Assembly: GCF_013408095.1 (NCBI RefSeq) | Contig: NZ_JACBZF010000001.1 | Coordinates: 1 to 64,000 of the forward strand | Direction of reading: 5' to 3' | DNA from: Novosphingobium marinum | GTDB lineage: Bacteria; Pseudomonadota; Alphaproteobacteria; Sphingomonadales; Sphingomonadaceae | Length of the DNA stretch: 64,000 nt | In this document: positions 42,151 to 51,102 of the stretch, piece after piece | Position numbering within the stretch: the stretch's first letter is position 1 | How the letters are laid out: each line of letters opens with the position of its first letter | The notes under the pieces: generated by a model | Seen by the model: only the letters and a program-made list of their open reading frames with translations | The model's database searches: none | What the model was told of the DNA's origin: nothing | Made by a program: the position numbers and the translations under genes

Positions 42151-43770
42151 ATGTCGCAGGATTGGGACTATATAGTCGTCGGGGCAGGATCCTCTGGATG
42201 CGTGCTCGCCGAACGGCTCAGCGCCGATGGTCGCTCGCGCGTGCTGCTGCTGGAAGCCGGCGGCGAGAACGGGTTCTGGAACCAGTTGCCCAAGGGGGTC
42301 GCGAAACTCGTCGGCAATCCCGAGAAGGTGTGGCTCTACAAGGTTACGCAGCCGCGCGAAGAGGGCGCAGAGGCCAACGAATTCTGGATCAGGGGCAAGG
42401 GACTAGGCGGTTCGTCGTCGGTCAACGGCATGATCTGGAGCCGCGGGGAGCCTGAGGATTACGACGCGTGGGAGCGCGACAAGGGCGCGACCGGCTGGAA
42501 CGGCGCGACGATGACCGAGGCGTTCAAACAGCTCGAGGATCATGCAGCCGGTGCGTCGGACATGCGCGGGAGCGGGGGGCCGGTCTACGTCGACCCGGCA
42601 ATCTACAGCTACCCGCTCGCCGAACGGATCATCGATGCCGGCGAGACCATGGGTCTCAGGCGCGTCGACGATCTCAACGGCACGACCGGGCCGCGCGTCG
42701 GCTTGTACAGCCACAACGTCAAGCGCGGCAAACGCCAGAGCGCGGCAGTGACTTTCCTCGAACCGGCGCGTTCGCGAGAGAATCTGGATGTCGTGACCCA
42801 TGCGCTGGCGGAACGCATCGTGTTCGATGGCAAGCGGGCCATCGGCGTCGAGGCGCGCGTTCGCGGCCAGAAAAGGACCTTCGAATGTCGGGGCGAAGTC
42901 ATCGTCTGCGCCGGCGCGATGGAAAGTCCGTTGCTTCTCCAGCGTTCCGGCATCGGGTCGGGCGAGCGGCTCAAGGCCGCAGGGGTCGAACTGGTGGCCG
43001 AATCCCCCGACGTCGGCGAGCGGATGATCGAGCACCTTGCCGTGTCGTTTCCCTATCGTCTCGAAAAGGGGAAGGGCACGCACAGGAACTTCTACGGACT
43101 GGGACTGGCGCGCGCGATGGCCCGCTACCTCGTCACCGGCGGCGGGATCATGGCGACGGGACCTTTCGAGGTCGGAGCGTTCCTGAATGTCTTCAACCCG
43201 GACGGCCGGACGGACGCCCAATTCTACCTCGGAGCGTACACCTTCGAGATCGGCGACGACAACGATCCGGTTCCGCTCGACAAGATCGACCGGCGTCCCG
43301 GCGTCACGATATATGGCCAGCTCCTGCGCCTGACGAGCGAGGGCAGCCTGCAGATTGCCGGGCCTTCGCTCGACGATGCTCCCGTCATCACGCCGAACTT
43401 CCTCACCACCGAGCATGATCGCAGGAGCGCGATCGCCCTGGTGCGCAGGATGCGGGAATTCATGGATTCCGAACCGCTCGGCTCGATGCTCGGCGAGGAA
43501 GTCCTGCCCGGACGGGATGTGGATTCCGACGAGGAGATTCTTGCCAGCTTCCGCCGGCTGGCGACGTGCGGTCTGCATGCCATCGGTACCTGCCGGATGG
43601 GCAGCGACAACCGCGCCGTCACCGATCCGAAGCTGAAGGTGAACGGCGTCGAGGGCGTGCGTGTGGTCGACTGCTCGGTCATGCCGGGCCACGTGACGGG
43701 CAATACCAACGCGCCCGCCATGGCGCTGGGACTGGTGGCGTCCAAACTGATACTGGAGGACAGGCCATGA
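42151..43770 (+). CDS. GMC family FAD oxidoreductase (choline dehydrogenase-like)
   Basis: This is a 539-residue flavoenzyme that oxidises alcohols. YIVVGAGSSGCVLAERLS near residues 7-24 is the ADP-binding motif, GKGLGGSSSVNGMIWSRG near 78-95 is GMC signature 1, the second signature is the GAMESPLLLQRSGIG segment near 254-268, and GNTNAPAMALG closes the FAD site near the C-terminus. GGAGG stands eight bases before ATG 42151. It is divergent from the seven-gene operon and overlaps the hydrolase start by four bases. The alcohol substrate is not known. Confidence 0.92.
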   Translation: MSQDWDYIVVGAGSSGCVLAERLSADGRSRVLLLEAGGENGFWNQLPKGVAKLVGNPEKVWLYKVTQPREEGAEANEFWIRGKGLGGSSSVNGMIWSRGEPEDYDAWERDKGATGWNGATMTEAFKQLEDHAAGASDMRGSGGPVYVDPAIYSYPLAERIIDAGETMGLRRVDDLNGTTGPRVGLYSHNVKRGKRQSAAVTFLEPARSRENLDVVTHALAERIVFDGKRAIGVEARVRGQKRTFECRGEVIVCAGAMESPLLLQRSGIGSGERLKAAGVELVAESPDVGERMIEHLAVSFPYRLEKGKGTHRNFYGLGLARAMARYLVTGGGIMATGPFEVGAFLNVFNPDGRTDAQFYLGAYTFEIGDDNDPVPLDKIDRRPGVTIYGQLLRLTSEGSLQIAGPSLDDAPVITPNFLTTEHDRRSAIALVRRMREFMDSEPLGSMLGEEVLPGRDVDSDEEILASFRRLATCGLHAIGTCRMGSDNRAVTDPKLKVNGVEGVRVVDCSVMPGHVTGNTNAPAMALGLVASKLILEDRP

Positions 43771-44597
43771 AAGGAACATTCATGGATGCAACAGCGTTTG
43801 AGCCGGATACAGGAGTGCGGATGACTTCCAGTACCGACATCGTCCGGCCGTTTCTCGGCTGGACAATTCTCGAACCGGCACGGCTGGCATTCGAGATGAG
43901 CGCCCTTGCCGCCCTCTATCCGATGCTGGGCACCGTTCCGCGCGGCGACGGTCATCCGGTGCTCGTCCTTCCGGGCTTTGCCACCAACGACCAGATGACT
44001 GTCCTGCTGAGGACGTACCTGACCCATCTCGGCTACTCGGTTCACGGCTGGGACCTAGGCTGGAACCTCGACCAGCACACGATCGGCGAGAACGGGGAGC
44101 ATCTCGCCGACCGTATCGCCCAGATTCGGGCGGACCGGGGGCGCAAGGTCAGCCTGGTCGGCTGGAGCCTCGGCGGCGTCATCGCGCGTGCGGCAGCCCG
44201 GCAGGATCCCAACGATGTCCGCCAGGTCATTGCGCTGGGCAGCCCGTTCACCGGCAATCCCGAGGCGACCAACCTCAACAACCTTTACGAGCTGCTGACG
44301 GGCAACGTCGTGTCGGAGATGAAGGGGCACACGCGTTATGCCAAGGGCCACCACCCGCTGAAGGTTCCCTCGACCGCGATCTACAGCAAGACAGACGGCA
44401 TCACCGCCTGGGAAAACTGCATCAGCGAGACAGACGACATCACCGAGAACATCGAGGTCTGGTCGAGCCATTTCGGCTTCGTCGCCAACCCGGCGGTCTT
44501 CTATGCCGTTGCAGACCGGCTCGCCCTTCCGCGTGGGGAGTGGTCGCCGTTCGAATACGGCGGGCCCTTCCGGTCCTTCTACTTCACCGGGAACTAG
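43767..44597 (+). CDS. Alpha/beta hydrolase family protein
   Basis: This is a 276-residue serine hydrolase. GDGHPVLVLPGFATNDQM near 60-77 leads to the oxyanion region and the nucleophile elbow is GWSLGGV near 132-138. The later TAIYSKTDGIT and VWSSHFGF segments hold likely Asp and His residues. It resembles lipase-type or polyketide-like alpha/beta hydrolases. ATG 43767 overlaps the GMC stop; the open frame beyond is not used. It ends four bases inside the convergent GNAT gene. An esterase that feeds the alcohol oxidase is a plausible role. Confidence 0.8.
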   Translation: MKGTFMDATAFEPDTGVRMTSSTDIVRPFLGWTILEPARLAFEMSALAALYPMLGTVPRGDGHPVLVLPGFATNDQMTVLLRTYLTHLGYSVHGWDLGWNLDQHTIGENGEHLADRIAQIRADRGRKVSLVGWSLGGVIARAAARQDPNDVRQVIALGSPFTGNPEATNLNNLYELLTGNVVSEMKGHTRYAKGHHPLKVPSTAIYSKTDGITAWENCISETDDITENIEVWSSHFGFVANPAVFYAVADRLALPRGEWSPFEYGGPFRSFYFTGN

Positions 44598-45193
44598 TCC
44601 GCAGGCGAGAGGTTCTCGGCCAGCCCGTAGAGCCGCTGCTGCGCCGCCTGTTTGCCCAGGTCCAGCGCCAGGATCAGGATGTCGCGGCTTTGCCCGTCGG
44701 CGTCCTTCACGTGTTCGCGAAGCAGAGCTTCGGGTACGAAGCCCATGTCCTCGAAAAGCTTGAGGGCCGCGTCCTGATCGGGCGTCATGCGGACGGTGAG
44801 CTTGGCGAGGTCCATTTCCGCCGCACCGAGCAGGCAGTCCTGGGCAAGGGCTCGACCAAGTCCCTCCCCACGCGCGCCCGGCGCGGAAATGATCCTGATA
44901 TCGGCCACGTGGGGAGACCAGCTCAGATCGTCTCGCACCAGCGCATTGCAGCCGATGATCCCGTCATCCCCGATGGCAATGGTGCTGCGGATATAGCCGC
45001 GCTCGATCTGTTCCAGCCACGCGTCGACGACCTTGGCGCTGCGAATGTCGCGCTGCAGGAACAGCAGATCGTGGGAGGGTACGGTCTCGGCGAACCTGCG
45101 GATTGCGTCTTCGTCCCCCCGTCGCATGGAGCGGAATTCGACCGGGGAACCGGCAATCGTCAGGCGACGGTCCGAACCAGTGCTGTCGTTCAT
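44594..45193 (-). CDS. GNAT family N-acetyltransferase
   Basis: This 199-residue protein has a GNAT fold: FRSMRRGDEDAIRRFAETV at the start, GCNALVRDDLSWSPHVADIRIIS with the central strands, GARGEGLGRALAQDCL as the acetyl-CoA pyrophosphate loop, and MTPDQDAALKLFEDMGF toward the end. ATG 45193 has AAGGAG nine bases upstream and shares one base with the PhaC stop (TGATG), so they are coupled. It is the last gene of the PHA-synthase-like operon; the acetyl acceptor is unknown. Confidence 0.82.
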   Translation of the reverse strand: MNDSTGSDRRLTIAGSPVEFRSMRRGDEDAIRRFAETVPSHDLLFLQRDIRSAKVVDAWLEQIERGYIRSTIAIGDDGIIGCNALVRDDLSWSPHVADIRIISAPGARGEGLGRALAQDCLLGAAEMDLAKLTVRMTPDQDAALKLFEDMGFVPEALLREHVKDADGQSRDILILALDLGKQAAQQRLYGLAENLSPAD

Positions 45194-46275
45194 CAGGTCG
45201 ATCTCCTTTCGAGCCATTCATCGATGAGCGGCCACAGTCGTTTGAGTGCCGCCGGTCCGGCGACGAGGCTGACGTGGCCGCCTTTCGCCACGATTTCCTC
45301 GCGATCCGTCGACGCGGTGAGGGTCATCAGCGGCTGAGTGGCGGCATGCGCCACAACGTGATCGTGCTGGGCGACGACGTTCAGGATCGGCACGTCGATC
45401 TTGGTGAGGTCGACCGGACGTCCGCCGATTTCGAGCGTGTTCCGGGCCAGCCTGTTTTCCCAGAGCAGGTCCTTGATCAGCTGCCGGAAATATTCTCCGG
45501 GGACCGAGAGGGTTTCGGCGGCCCAGCGTTCGAACATGCGATAGGACTTCACGAATTCGTCGTTCCACATGTTCGTCCACAGGTGGACACGGCCCGCCGG
45601 CCGGTTGGCAGGGCGTGCAAGGTCGAACGCGCCGAGCATGATTTCGGGAGGGACGATCCCGACGGCGTCGACGAGATAATCAACGTCGAAGTGCTCGCGG
45701 TCTCCCCACGCCTTGAACAGCGGCATGTGATCGAAATCCAGCGGCGCAGCGAACGTAAGGATGTTCTTGACCGGCCCGCCGGCATAGAGGGCCGAGTGTA
45801 TCACGGCGAGCGTGCCGCCGGCGCAATAGCCCGCCAGCGAAACGTCCTGCTCGCCGGAAATCTTGCTTATTCGCTCTATGCTGTCCGGAATGAACCTGTC
45901 GACGTAGTCTTCGATCGCAAGTTTCGCTTCGTCGCGGCGTGGCGGATTCCAGTCGAGATTGTAGACGTCGTACCCGCGCTTCAGCAGGTATTCCACGAAA
46001 CTTTGATCGGGTGCCAGATCGAAAATGTAACCGCGGTTGCTGGGCGGAGAGACTATCAGGAGCGGGACCCGGAAAATCTCATCTTCGACCGGCTTGTACC
46101 TGTAGAGGATCGCCGTCCCGTCGCGATGGATGATTTCCTTCTCCATCGTGCCGACGTGCTGCCGGCCCGCAAGCAGAAAATCGAGGCCCTTGATGTTGCG
46201 TTGAAGGGCGCGATCGACTTCGCGACGCACCTGTTCACCGATGTCGGGGCCATCGTTCTGCGGTGCGTCCGCCAT
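45193..46275 (-). CDS. phaC: Class III-like poly(3-hydroxyalkanoate) synthase, PhaC subunit
   Basis: This is a 360-residue alpha/beta hydrolase-fold polymerase. The lipase-like box holds Cys instead of Ser (GYCAGGT, C151), with D305 in AQHDHVV and H334 in KGGHVSL completing the triad. The KNILTFAAPLDF segment and WNPPRRDE region match PHA synthases. The length fits class III PhaC, which works with PhaE. It would polymerise hydroxyacyl-CoA into storage polymer. It is coupled by one shared base to a short PhaE-like gene before it and to a GNAT gene after it. A chain-modifying acyltransferase is a less likely alternative. Confidence 0.85.
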   Translation of the reverse strand: MADAPQNDGPDIGEQVRREVDRALQRNIKGLDFLLAGRQHVGTMEKEIIHRDGTAILYRYKPVEDEIFRVPLLIVSPPSNRGYIFDLAPDQSFVEYLLKRGYDVYNLDWNPPRRDEAKLAIEDYVDRFIPDSIERISKISGEQDVSLAGYCAGGTLAVIHSALYAGGPVKNILTFAAPLDFDHMPLFKAWGDREHFDVDYLVDAVGIVPPEIMLGAFDLARPANRPAGRVHLWTNMWNDEFVKSYRMFERWAAETLSVPGEYFRQLIKDLLWENRLARNTLEIGGRPVDLTKIDVPILNVVAQHDHVVAHAATQPLMTLTASTDREEIVAKGGHVSLVAGPAALKRLWPLIDEWLERRST

Positions 46276-46637
46276 CAGGACGGGTTTTTCGGTTTGCGCG
46301 TACGGCGCGGCTCAGGCGCGGACTTTGCTTCCGGGCCGTCCGCCATCGACAGGCGCAGTCGCTCGAGCGCCTCCTCGATCGCGCTCAGGCGTTCACTCAT
46401 TTCCTCCATCTGCGTCTTCGTAGGGACGTTGAGCGAAGTCAGGACCTTTTCCATGTGCTCAGCAAAGGCCTGTTGCGCGACGAGGCTGTACTTCGTCGCC
46501 TGACCCATCATCGCGCTGAACTGTTCCGTCTCGGTTATCTTTCCCGACCAGGCGTTGATCTCTTGCTCCCATTGCTGGACGAGGCCCTGCCAGGCGGCGA
46601 CAGGATCCGTTACGGGTTTCTTGCTCTTGTCAGCCAT
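46275..46637 (-). CDS. Short PhaE/PhaR-like PHA synthase subunit
   Basis: This is a 120-residue hydrophilic helical protein. An opening DPVAAWQGLVQQWEQEINAW region, a second helix rich in Gln/Met and a heptad coiled coil (TQMEEMSERLSAIEEALERL, about 74-93) precede a basic tail ending RRTRKPKNPS. This arrangement is like the C-terminal parts of PhaE or PhaR but much shorter than PhaE (about 350). Its TGATG coupling to phaC makes it the likely partner subunit. The basic tail resembles those of PHA granule or DNA-binding phasin-like proteins. Confidence 0.6.
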   Translation of the reverse strand: MADKSKKPVTDPVAAWQGLVQQWEQEINAWSGKITETEQFSAMMGQATKYSLVAQQAFAEHMEKVLTSLNVPTKTQMEEMSERLSAIEEALERLRLSMADGPEAKSAPEPRRTRKPKNPS

Positions 46638-46647
46638 CCGGACCTCG

Positions 46648-47418
46648 TCAGTTCAGGGAAATGTATCCAAGCTGCGCAGCCTTGAAAACGGTCTGGCTGC
46701 GATTCACGGCGTTCAGCTTGGTCGAAGCGTTGTGAATATGGAAGCGTACGGTTGCCCGGCTGCGCGACATGATCATGCTGATCTCCATGTCGGTCTTGCC
46801 GATGGCGGCCCAGCGCAGGCACTCGACTTCACGCTTCGAAAGTCGCGAACCGGGGGGAAGCGCCTGCGTCGCGCCCATCACCTTCACGTAGCTGGTGATA
46901 AAGGTGCGGGCATAGATGCCCAGCAAGTCTCCATGGCGCGCGAAGTCCTCGGAAAGGTCGGTCTTCTTTCCGTCGAGCGGATTGAAGCTGACTGCGCCGA
47001 TCTGCCCGAAAGCCATGTGCACCGGGACGACGATGGCCGACCGCGTCATTGCGCGGGATTCGAAATTGTTAATGTCGATCGAATCGAGATAGGAATTGGG
47101 CGTAATGGTGCGGAAACCGTCCGCGTTAACCCAGAATGGTTCGGCCTCGAAGCGGCAGGCAGAGGTAATCGGCGACTCCAGCGCGATCCGCGAATTGCGC
47201 CACCAGACCTTCTCGTCGTCGCCCCAACCGAACACCTCGCGCGCGAGCACTTCGCCATCGATGTCGACGGGCGTTCGCTTGTCCGCGATATCGTGCGCAG
47301 GGGCTGCCCTCATCTCGCGATCGAGTGCAATTGCACTCAGCGCGCTGGCCGCCGCACGAATTTTGTCAGGCCCGGAAACTCGAACCTTTTCAAGATCGTC
47401 GACGACGATTTTCGACAT
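46648..47418 (-). CDS. LuxR family regulator with autoinducer-binding-like domain
   Basis: This is a 256-residue regulator. Residues about 30-180 have an autoinducer-binding-like pattern (WWRNSRIALESPITSACRFE, and SAIVVPVHMAFGQIGAVSFNP near 132-152); residues about 190-250 are the LuxR helix-turn-helix (LSKREVECLRWAAIGKTDMEISMIMSR). No luxI synthase lies in the window, so it would be a solo. GGAGG precedes ATG 47418. It precedes the PhaE-PhaC-GNAT genes by ten bases on the same strand and is divergent from an acyl-CoA dehydrogenase. It may control either. Confidence 0.82.
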   Translation of the reverse strand: MSKIVVDDLEKVRVSGPDKIRAAASALSAIALDREMRAAPAHDIADKRTPVDIDGEVLAREVFGWGDDEKVWWRNSRIALESPITSACRFEAEPFWVNADGFRTITPNSYLDSIDINNFESRAMTRSAIVVPVHMAFGQIGAVSFNPLDGKKTDLSEDFARHGDLLGIYARTFITSYVKVMGATQALPPGSRLSKREVECLRWAAIGKTDMEISMIMSRSRATVRFHIHNASTKLNAVNRSQTVFKAAQLGYISLN

Positions 47419-47467
47419 TGGTGTCCTCCCGTCGAACGGCATACCCGAGCGGCAGCATCTGCACAAC

Positions 47468-47515
47468 GGCCTAACATTTTGCGCAGCCTTTCAGGCGCGA
47501 AAAGAGTGCTAGGCC
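47468..47515. promoter_or_regulatory. Extended dyad in the LuxR/acyl-CoA dehydrogenase gap
   Basis: Outer arms GGCCTA (47468-47473) and TAGGCC (47510-47515) surround inner near-arms TTTTGCGC (47477-47484) and GCGC-G-AAAA (47495-47503), almost sharing one centre. It lies between divergent genes and could be an operator for the LuxR-type regulator. Confidence 0.4.
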
Positions 47516-47533
47516 GCCTCGGGGAGTGGCAAC

Positions 47534-48688
47534 ATGAATTTTGATCTTACCGAAGACCAGGAAATGCTGAAGGCGGTGGCGGAGCGCTTCGTATCGGACC
47601 GCTACGATATCGAGCGTCGCCGGGAGTACCTGAAGGAACCCGGCGGGTTCAGCGAGGAAAACTGGAAGCTTCTGGGCGAGCTGGGCGTGATCGCCGCGCC
47701 GTTCGACGAGCAAGATGGCGGTCTGGGCCTTGGCGGCACCGGCATCGCCGTGATCTACGAGGCACTCGGCAAGGGTCTGGTCGTCGAACCGCTGGCTGAG
47801 AATGCCCTGCTAGCGGCGCGCCTTCTGAACGAACTGGCGTCTGGCGAGATCGCAGAGGAATGGATGCCCCCGATCCTTGCTGGCGAGCGGCGCGTCGCGC
47901 TCGCTCACGGAGAGCAAGGGGTGCGCAACGGTTCGACCTGGATCGAGACGAGGGCGCGCCGAGAGGGTGACGACTATGTCCTTTCGGGCAGGAAACCCTA
48001 CGCGATCGCGGGCGCGTCTGCCGATGCCTACATCGTGAGCGCGCGACTGGACGGCGAACCGGGAGACGAGCAGGGCTGGGGCTTTGCGCTTGTCGAAGCG
48101 GGTGCATCGGGCCTTGACGTCACGCCCTGGCGCCTGGCCGATGGCTCGGTATGCGGGGCGCTGTTGCTGGACGACGTGAAGGTAAGCGTCGGCTCCTGGC
48201 TGGGCGGCGGCACTGCCGAACTGACGAAGGCGGCCCAGCTTGCCACTCTTGCCCGTTGTGCGGAAGCGGTCGGCATCATGGACCGGCTCTTCGCCGACAC
48301 CATCGAATACCTCAACACGCGCGAGCAGTTCGGCAGTCCGCTCGGTAAATTCCAGGCGATCCAGCACCGCATGGCGGCGCAGTTCGCCCGGCTGGAACAG
48401 TCGCGCGCCCTGCTCGAACTCGCCATCGTTCGCGAGGGAGACGAAAGCTTCGCCCGCACCGTCGAGGGCGCGCGCGCGTTCATTTCGGAAGCATCGATGG
48501 AACTCGGCCACGAGATGATCCAGTTCCACGGCGGGATGGGCGTCACCGACGAATTGTCGATCGGGCATGGCCACAAGCGCCTGCTCGTGCTGTCGCGCTA
48601 TCCCGACGATGCGGCGACTTCGCTTGACCGGTATGCCGGGATCGACCCGGCGCCAAGGCATGCAGCCAAGGCCAACGGCACTCGATGA
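47534..48688 (+). CDS. Acyl-CoA dehydrogenase family protein
   Basis: This 384-residue flavoprotein has a FadE-like frame: LTEDQEMLKAVAERFVSDRY start, DGGLGLGGTGIAVIYEALG near 59-77, and a C-terminal FHGGMGVTDELSIGHGHKRL that corresponds to the FAD contact loop. Its central active-site stretch is shorter and less conserved than that of the enzyme at 39262, so it may be one subunit of a hetero-oligomeric ACAD, or act on a bulky acyl-CoA. It is divergent from the LuxR gene and ends before a terminator shared with the ThuA gene. Confidence 0.85.
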   Translation: MNFDLTEDQEMLKAVAERFVSDRYDIERRREYLKEPGGFSEENWKLLGELGVIAAPFDEQDGGLGLGGTGIAVIYEALGKGLVVEPLAENALLAARLLNELASGEIAEEWMPPILAGERRVALAHGEQGVRNGSTWIETRARREGDDYVLSGRKPYAIAGASADAYIVSARLDGEPGDEQGWGFALVEAGASGLDVTPWRLADGSVCGALLLDDVKVSVGSWLGGGTAELTKAAQLATLARCAEAVGIMDRLFADTIEYLNTREQFGSPLGKFQAIQHRMAAQFARLEQSRALLELAIVREGDESFARTVEGARAFISEASMELGHEMIQFHGGMGVTDELSIGHGHKRLLVLSRYPDDAATSLDRYAGIDPAPRHAAKANGTR

Positions 48689-48695
48689 CACGAAA

Positions 48696-48719
48696 AAGGG
48701 GCGGGTTTTCCCGCCCCTT
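48696..48719. terminator. Bidirectional intrinsic terminator
   Basis: Ten-base arms AAGGGGCGGG and CCCGCCCCTT enclose TTTT. An A-run on the left gives a T-tract on the minus strand, and the hairpin starts 8 bases past the acyl-CoA dehydrogenase stop. It serves the convergent ThuA gene as well. Confidence 0.85.
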
Positions 48720-48742
48720 CCTGTTGCATTACCTGGCCGTGC

Positions 48743-49546
48743 TCAGGCTTTCGGTTCGCGATCCTTGATCCAGGAAATGCCGCGCCGCAGCAGGTCGTAG
48801 AAGACAGGCAGGTCCCATGCGCAGCGATCGAGCTGGGGCCACCAGTCGAGCATCGGCTGCAGGTCGTAGTGCCCGCGACAGTGCCCGAGGGTGTTGTAGA
48901 GGACGGCGCCCTTGCCGTGTTGCTTGATGTAGAACACCGGATGCTTGCCGGGTGCATCTGCCGCCTCGGCGAAGCCTGTCCCTTCCTCGGTGCACTCGGT
49001 CTCGAGCAGGACGTGCAGATCGCCATGAAGCTCGAGGTGATAGAGCTCGTCCGTCGTCTCGAATGCTTCCACCCCGCGCGTAAGCTCATGCTCCTTGTCC
49101 GCGACCGTGACGGTGTAGGGTGCAATCGGCGGGTGCGAGATGAACTGGCTGCCGAGCAGGTCCATCATCAGGGGCGCGTGGCGCGGTGCGTGCCACAGGC
49201 CGTCGTCGAGCATGCGCAGGATCGAATTCGTCCCGTGCAGCGCATACCAGCGACCGCCCTTCTCGAGCCACTTCTTCAACGTTTCCTGCGCGTTGAGCGA
49301 AGGTGTTACGTCGCAGGTATAGGTGATCAGGATGTCGGCAGACTTGATGGCCTCGAGGTTTTCATAGTCCTCGAACACGCGCGTACGCACCGAATGATCC
49401 TCGCCGAGAAGCTTCAGCAGTTCGAGGCGTGCGAAGTCGATGTCGTGCCACACGCCGCCCGCAATCAATACGCAGTCGATCCGGGGCGGGTGATTTTCGG
49501 CGGTAGCTTCGGCGAGCGGGTCGGGCCCGTGATCGGTTTCGCTCAT
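48743..49546 (-). CDS. ThuA-like domain protein
   Basis: This is a 267-residue ThuA-family protein with a class I glutamine amidotransferase-like fold. Marks are VLIAGGVWHDIDFARLELLKLL near residues 25-46, ADILITYTCDVTPSLNAQETLKKWLEKGG near 69-97, YALHGTNS, and GKGAVLYNTLGHCRGHYDL near 213-231. ThuA was named for trehalose utilisation, but the enzyme activity of most members is unknown. Its start overlaps the Rieske stop as ATGA, an unusual pairing that suggests a role in the same catabolic pathway. Confidence 0.82.
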   Translation of the reverse strand: MSETDHGPDPLAEATAENHPPRIDCVLIAGGVWHDIDFARLELLKLLGEDHSVRTRVFEDYENLEAIKSADILITYTCDVTPSLNAQETLKKWLEKGGRWYALHGTNSILRMLDDGLWHAPRHAPLMMDLLGSQFISHPPIAPYTVTVADKEHELTRGVEAFETTDELYHLELHGDLHVLLETECTEEGTGFAEAADAPGKHPVFYIKQHGKGAVLYNTLGHCRGHYDLQPMLDWWPQLDRCAWDLPVFYDLLRRGISWIKDREPKA

Positions 49547-50964
49547 TTGTCCTTCCAGCCCCCGAGTTCACCGTCGATGTACTTCATCATGGTGTCCTGG
49601 AACTGGCGAATGCGGATTTCCTGATAATTCCCGTAATTCACAAGGCCGTTCTTCGAGCAATGGAGACCTTCCTGGACGAAGGGCAGGTTGTCCATGTCCT
49701 GCTCGAACACGTCCGCGAGCACGCCGAGTTCGGGTGCCTCGGTCCACTTCTGGTCGATGGTGAGGAACTTCAGCGGCGCGCCGTGCGGCATCGGATCGCC
49801 CTTCTTCACGCGGGCGAGAATGCGCACTTCCATCACGCAGGTATCGGGCGTCTCGCCGGGGAACCAGCGATAGACGATGTTGGGCATGAAGCCGCCCCAC
49901 GGGCCGAAGTTCGGGAACACGTTGTAGACGAGCGCGTCGAGCACTTCGGAATCGGTGGCGTCCGAGTGATCGTAACCGGTCTGCTCGGTGTAGGTCGCGC
50001 GCATCTTGTCGGCGAGCGCCTCGCGCGCGGTGCGGTCCTCGGGAACCGTGATCGCCATCGGGTCGGCACCGGCCTCGTAGTTGTCCGAGGAGCGTCCGTT
50101 GTACTTGATGAATTCGTCGACGATCCACTGCTCGCCCTTGCCCTCGGTGATGTGCGGGGACATCACGCCGAACGGAGTGAAGTTGGCGTTCACGTTGTCG
50201 CCCCAGTTCCGGTAGGCGGCGTTGCAGTCCCCGGTGAAGGGGAGGAGCTGCGGGTGAGTGACGACCGTGTGCCAGGCCTCCATGAAGGCCTCCATCGTCA
50301 CCTTCCAGTTGGCCGGAACTTCCTTGGCGACGCGTAGCACCGTCGCGCATTCCTCGTGCCGCCAGCGCTTGAAGTGCTCGGGAAGCGGAGCGAGGAATTC
50401 CTCGAGGCTCGGCCCGCCGCCGATTTCACGAATGAATACATAACCCGCCCAGCGACCGACTTCGGCCTTGGGAAGGTCCATCTTATCTTCTTCCAGATGC
50501 GGAAAGTCCCAGCGACAGGGCATCGAATTGAAGCTCGCATCCTTGTTCCACGCAAAGCCGTGGAAGGGGCAGATGAACTTGTCGGCATTGCCGTCTTCGG
50601 TGCGAAGCTTGCGGCCGCGGTGAAGGCAGACGTTGTGAAATGCCCGGATCGATCCGTCTTCCTGGCGGCTGATGATGAAGCTGCGTCCGGCATTCTCGTA
50701 AACGATGTAGTCGCCGGCCTCGGGAAGGTCTTCCTCACGCGCGGCGAACTGCCACACATAGGGCCACATCCGCTCGCGCTCGAGCTTGGCGAATTCTTCG
50801 CTGGTATAGCGTTCCGCCGGTACCGGATCGGAACCGCGATAGTTGTAGGCATCTTCGGTGAGGATATCGGGAACGGTCTTGGAGTCCTTCTCCATCAGCT
50901 CGTTCCAGCTGATTCCCTCGCTGCGATCCTCGCCAAGTTTGATTTCGGGATCCCTGTCGGCCAT
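49543..50964 (-). CDS. Rieske ring-hydroxylating oxygenase, alpha subunit
   Basis: This 473-residue subunit has Rieske ligands C113, H115, C132 and H135 and iron-site H232 and H237 in the MEAWHTVVTHPQ segment. The ANWKVTMEAFMEAWH pattern resembles the oxygenase at 14095, so the two are likely relatives. Its N-terminal 50 residues are longer than in the others. It is divergent from three tandem SDR genes across 138 bases and leads the ThuA gene with a four-base overlap. No beta subunit is adjacent. Confidence 0.92.
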   Translation of the reverse strand: MADRDPEIKLGEDRSEGISWNELMEKDSKTVPDILTEDAYNYRGSDPVPAERYTSEEFAKLERERMWPYVWQFAAREEDLPEAGDYIVYENAGRSFIISRQEDGSIRAFHNVCLHRGRKLRTEDGNADKFICPFHGFAWNKDASFNSMPCRWDFPHLEEDKMDLPKAEVGRWAGYVFIREIGGGPSLEEFLAPLPEHFKRWRHEECATVLRVAKEVPANWKVTMEAFMEAWHTVVTHPQLLPFTGDCNAAYRNWGDNVNANFTPFGVMSPHITEGKGEQWIVDEFIKYNGRSSDNYEAGADPMAITVPEDRTAREALADKMRATYTEQTGYDHSDATDSEVLDALVYNVFPNFGPWGGFMPNIVYRWFPGETPDTCVMEVRILARVKKGDPMPHGAPLKFLTIDQKWTEAPELGVLADVFEQDMDNLPFVQEGLHCSKNGLVNYGNYQEIRIRQFQDTMMKYIDGELGGWKDK

Positions 50965-51102
50965 GTCGATGCATCCTCACGCAATTACGGTGTTTGCAGG
51001 TAAACTGGAGTATACCATCATACCTGTCACCTTGTCGAAATCATAGGTTGCCCAATCGGCCCGATAGGTCGATCCCTCCTGCAACCATAACCATGGGAGC
51101 AG

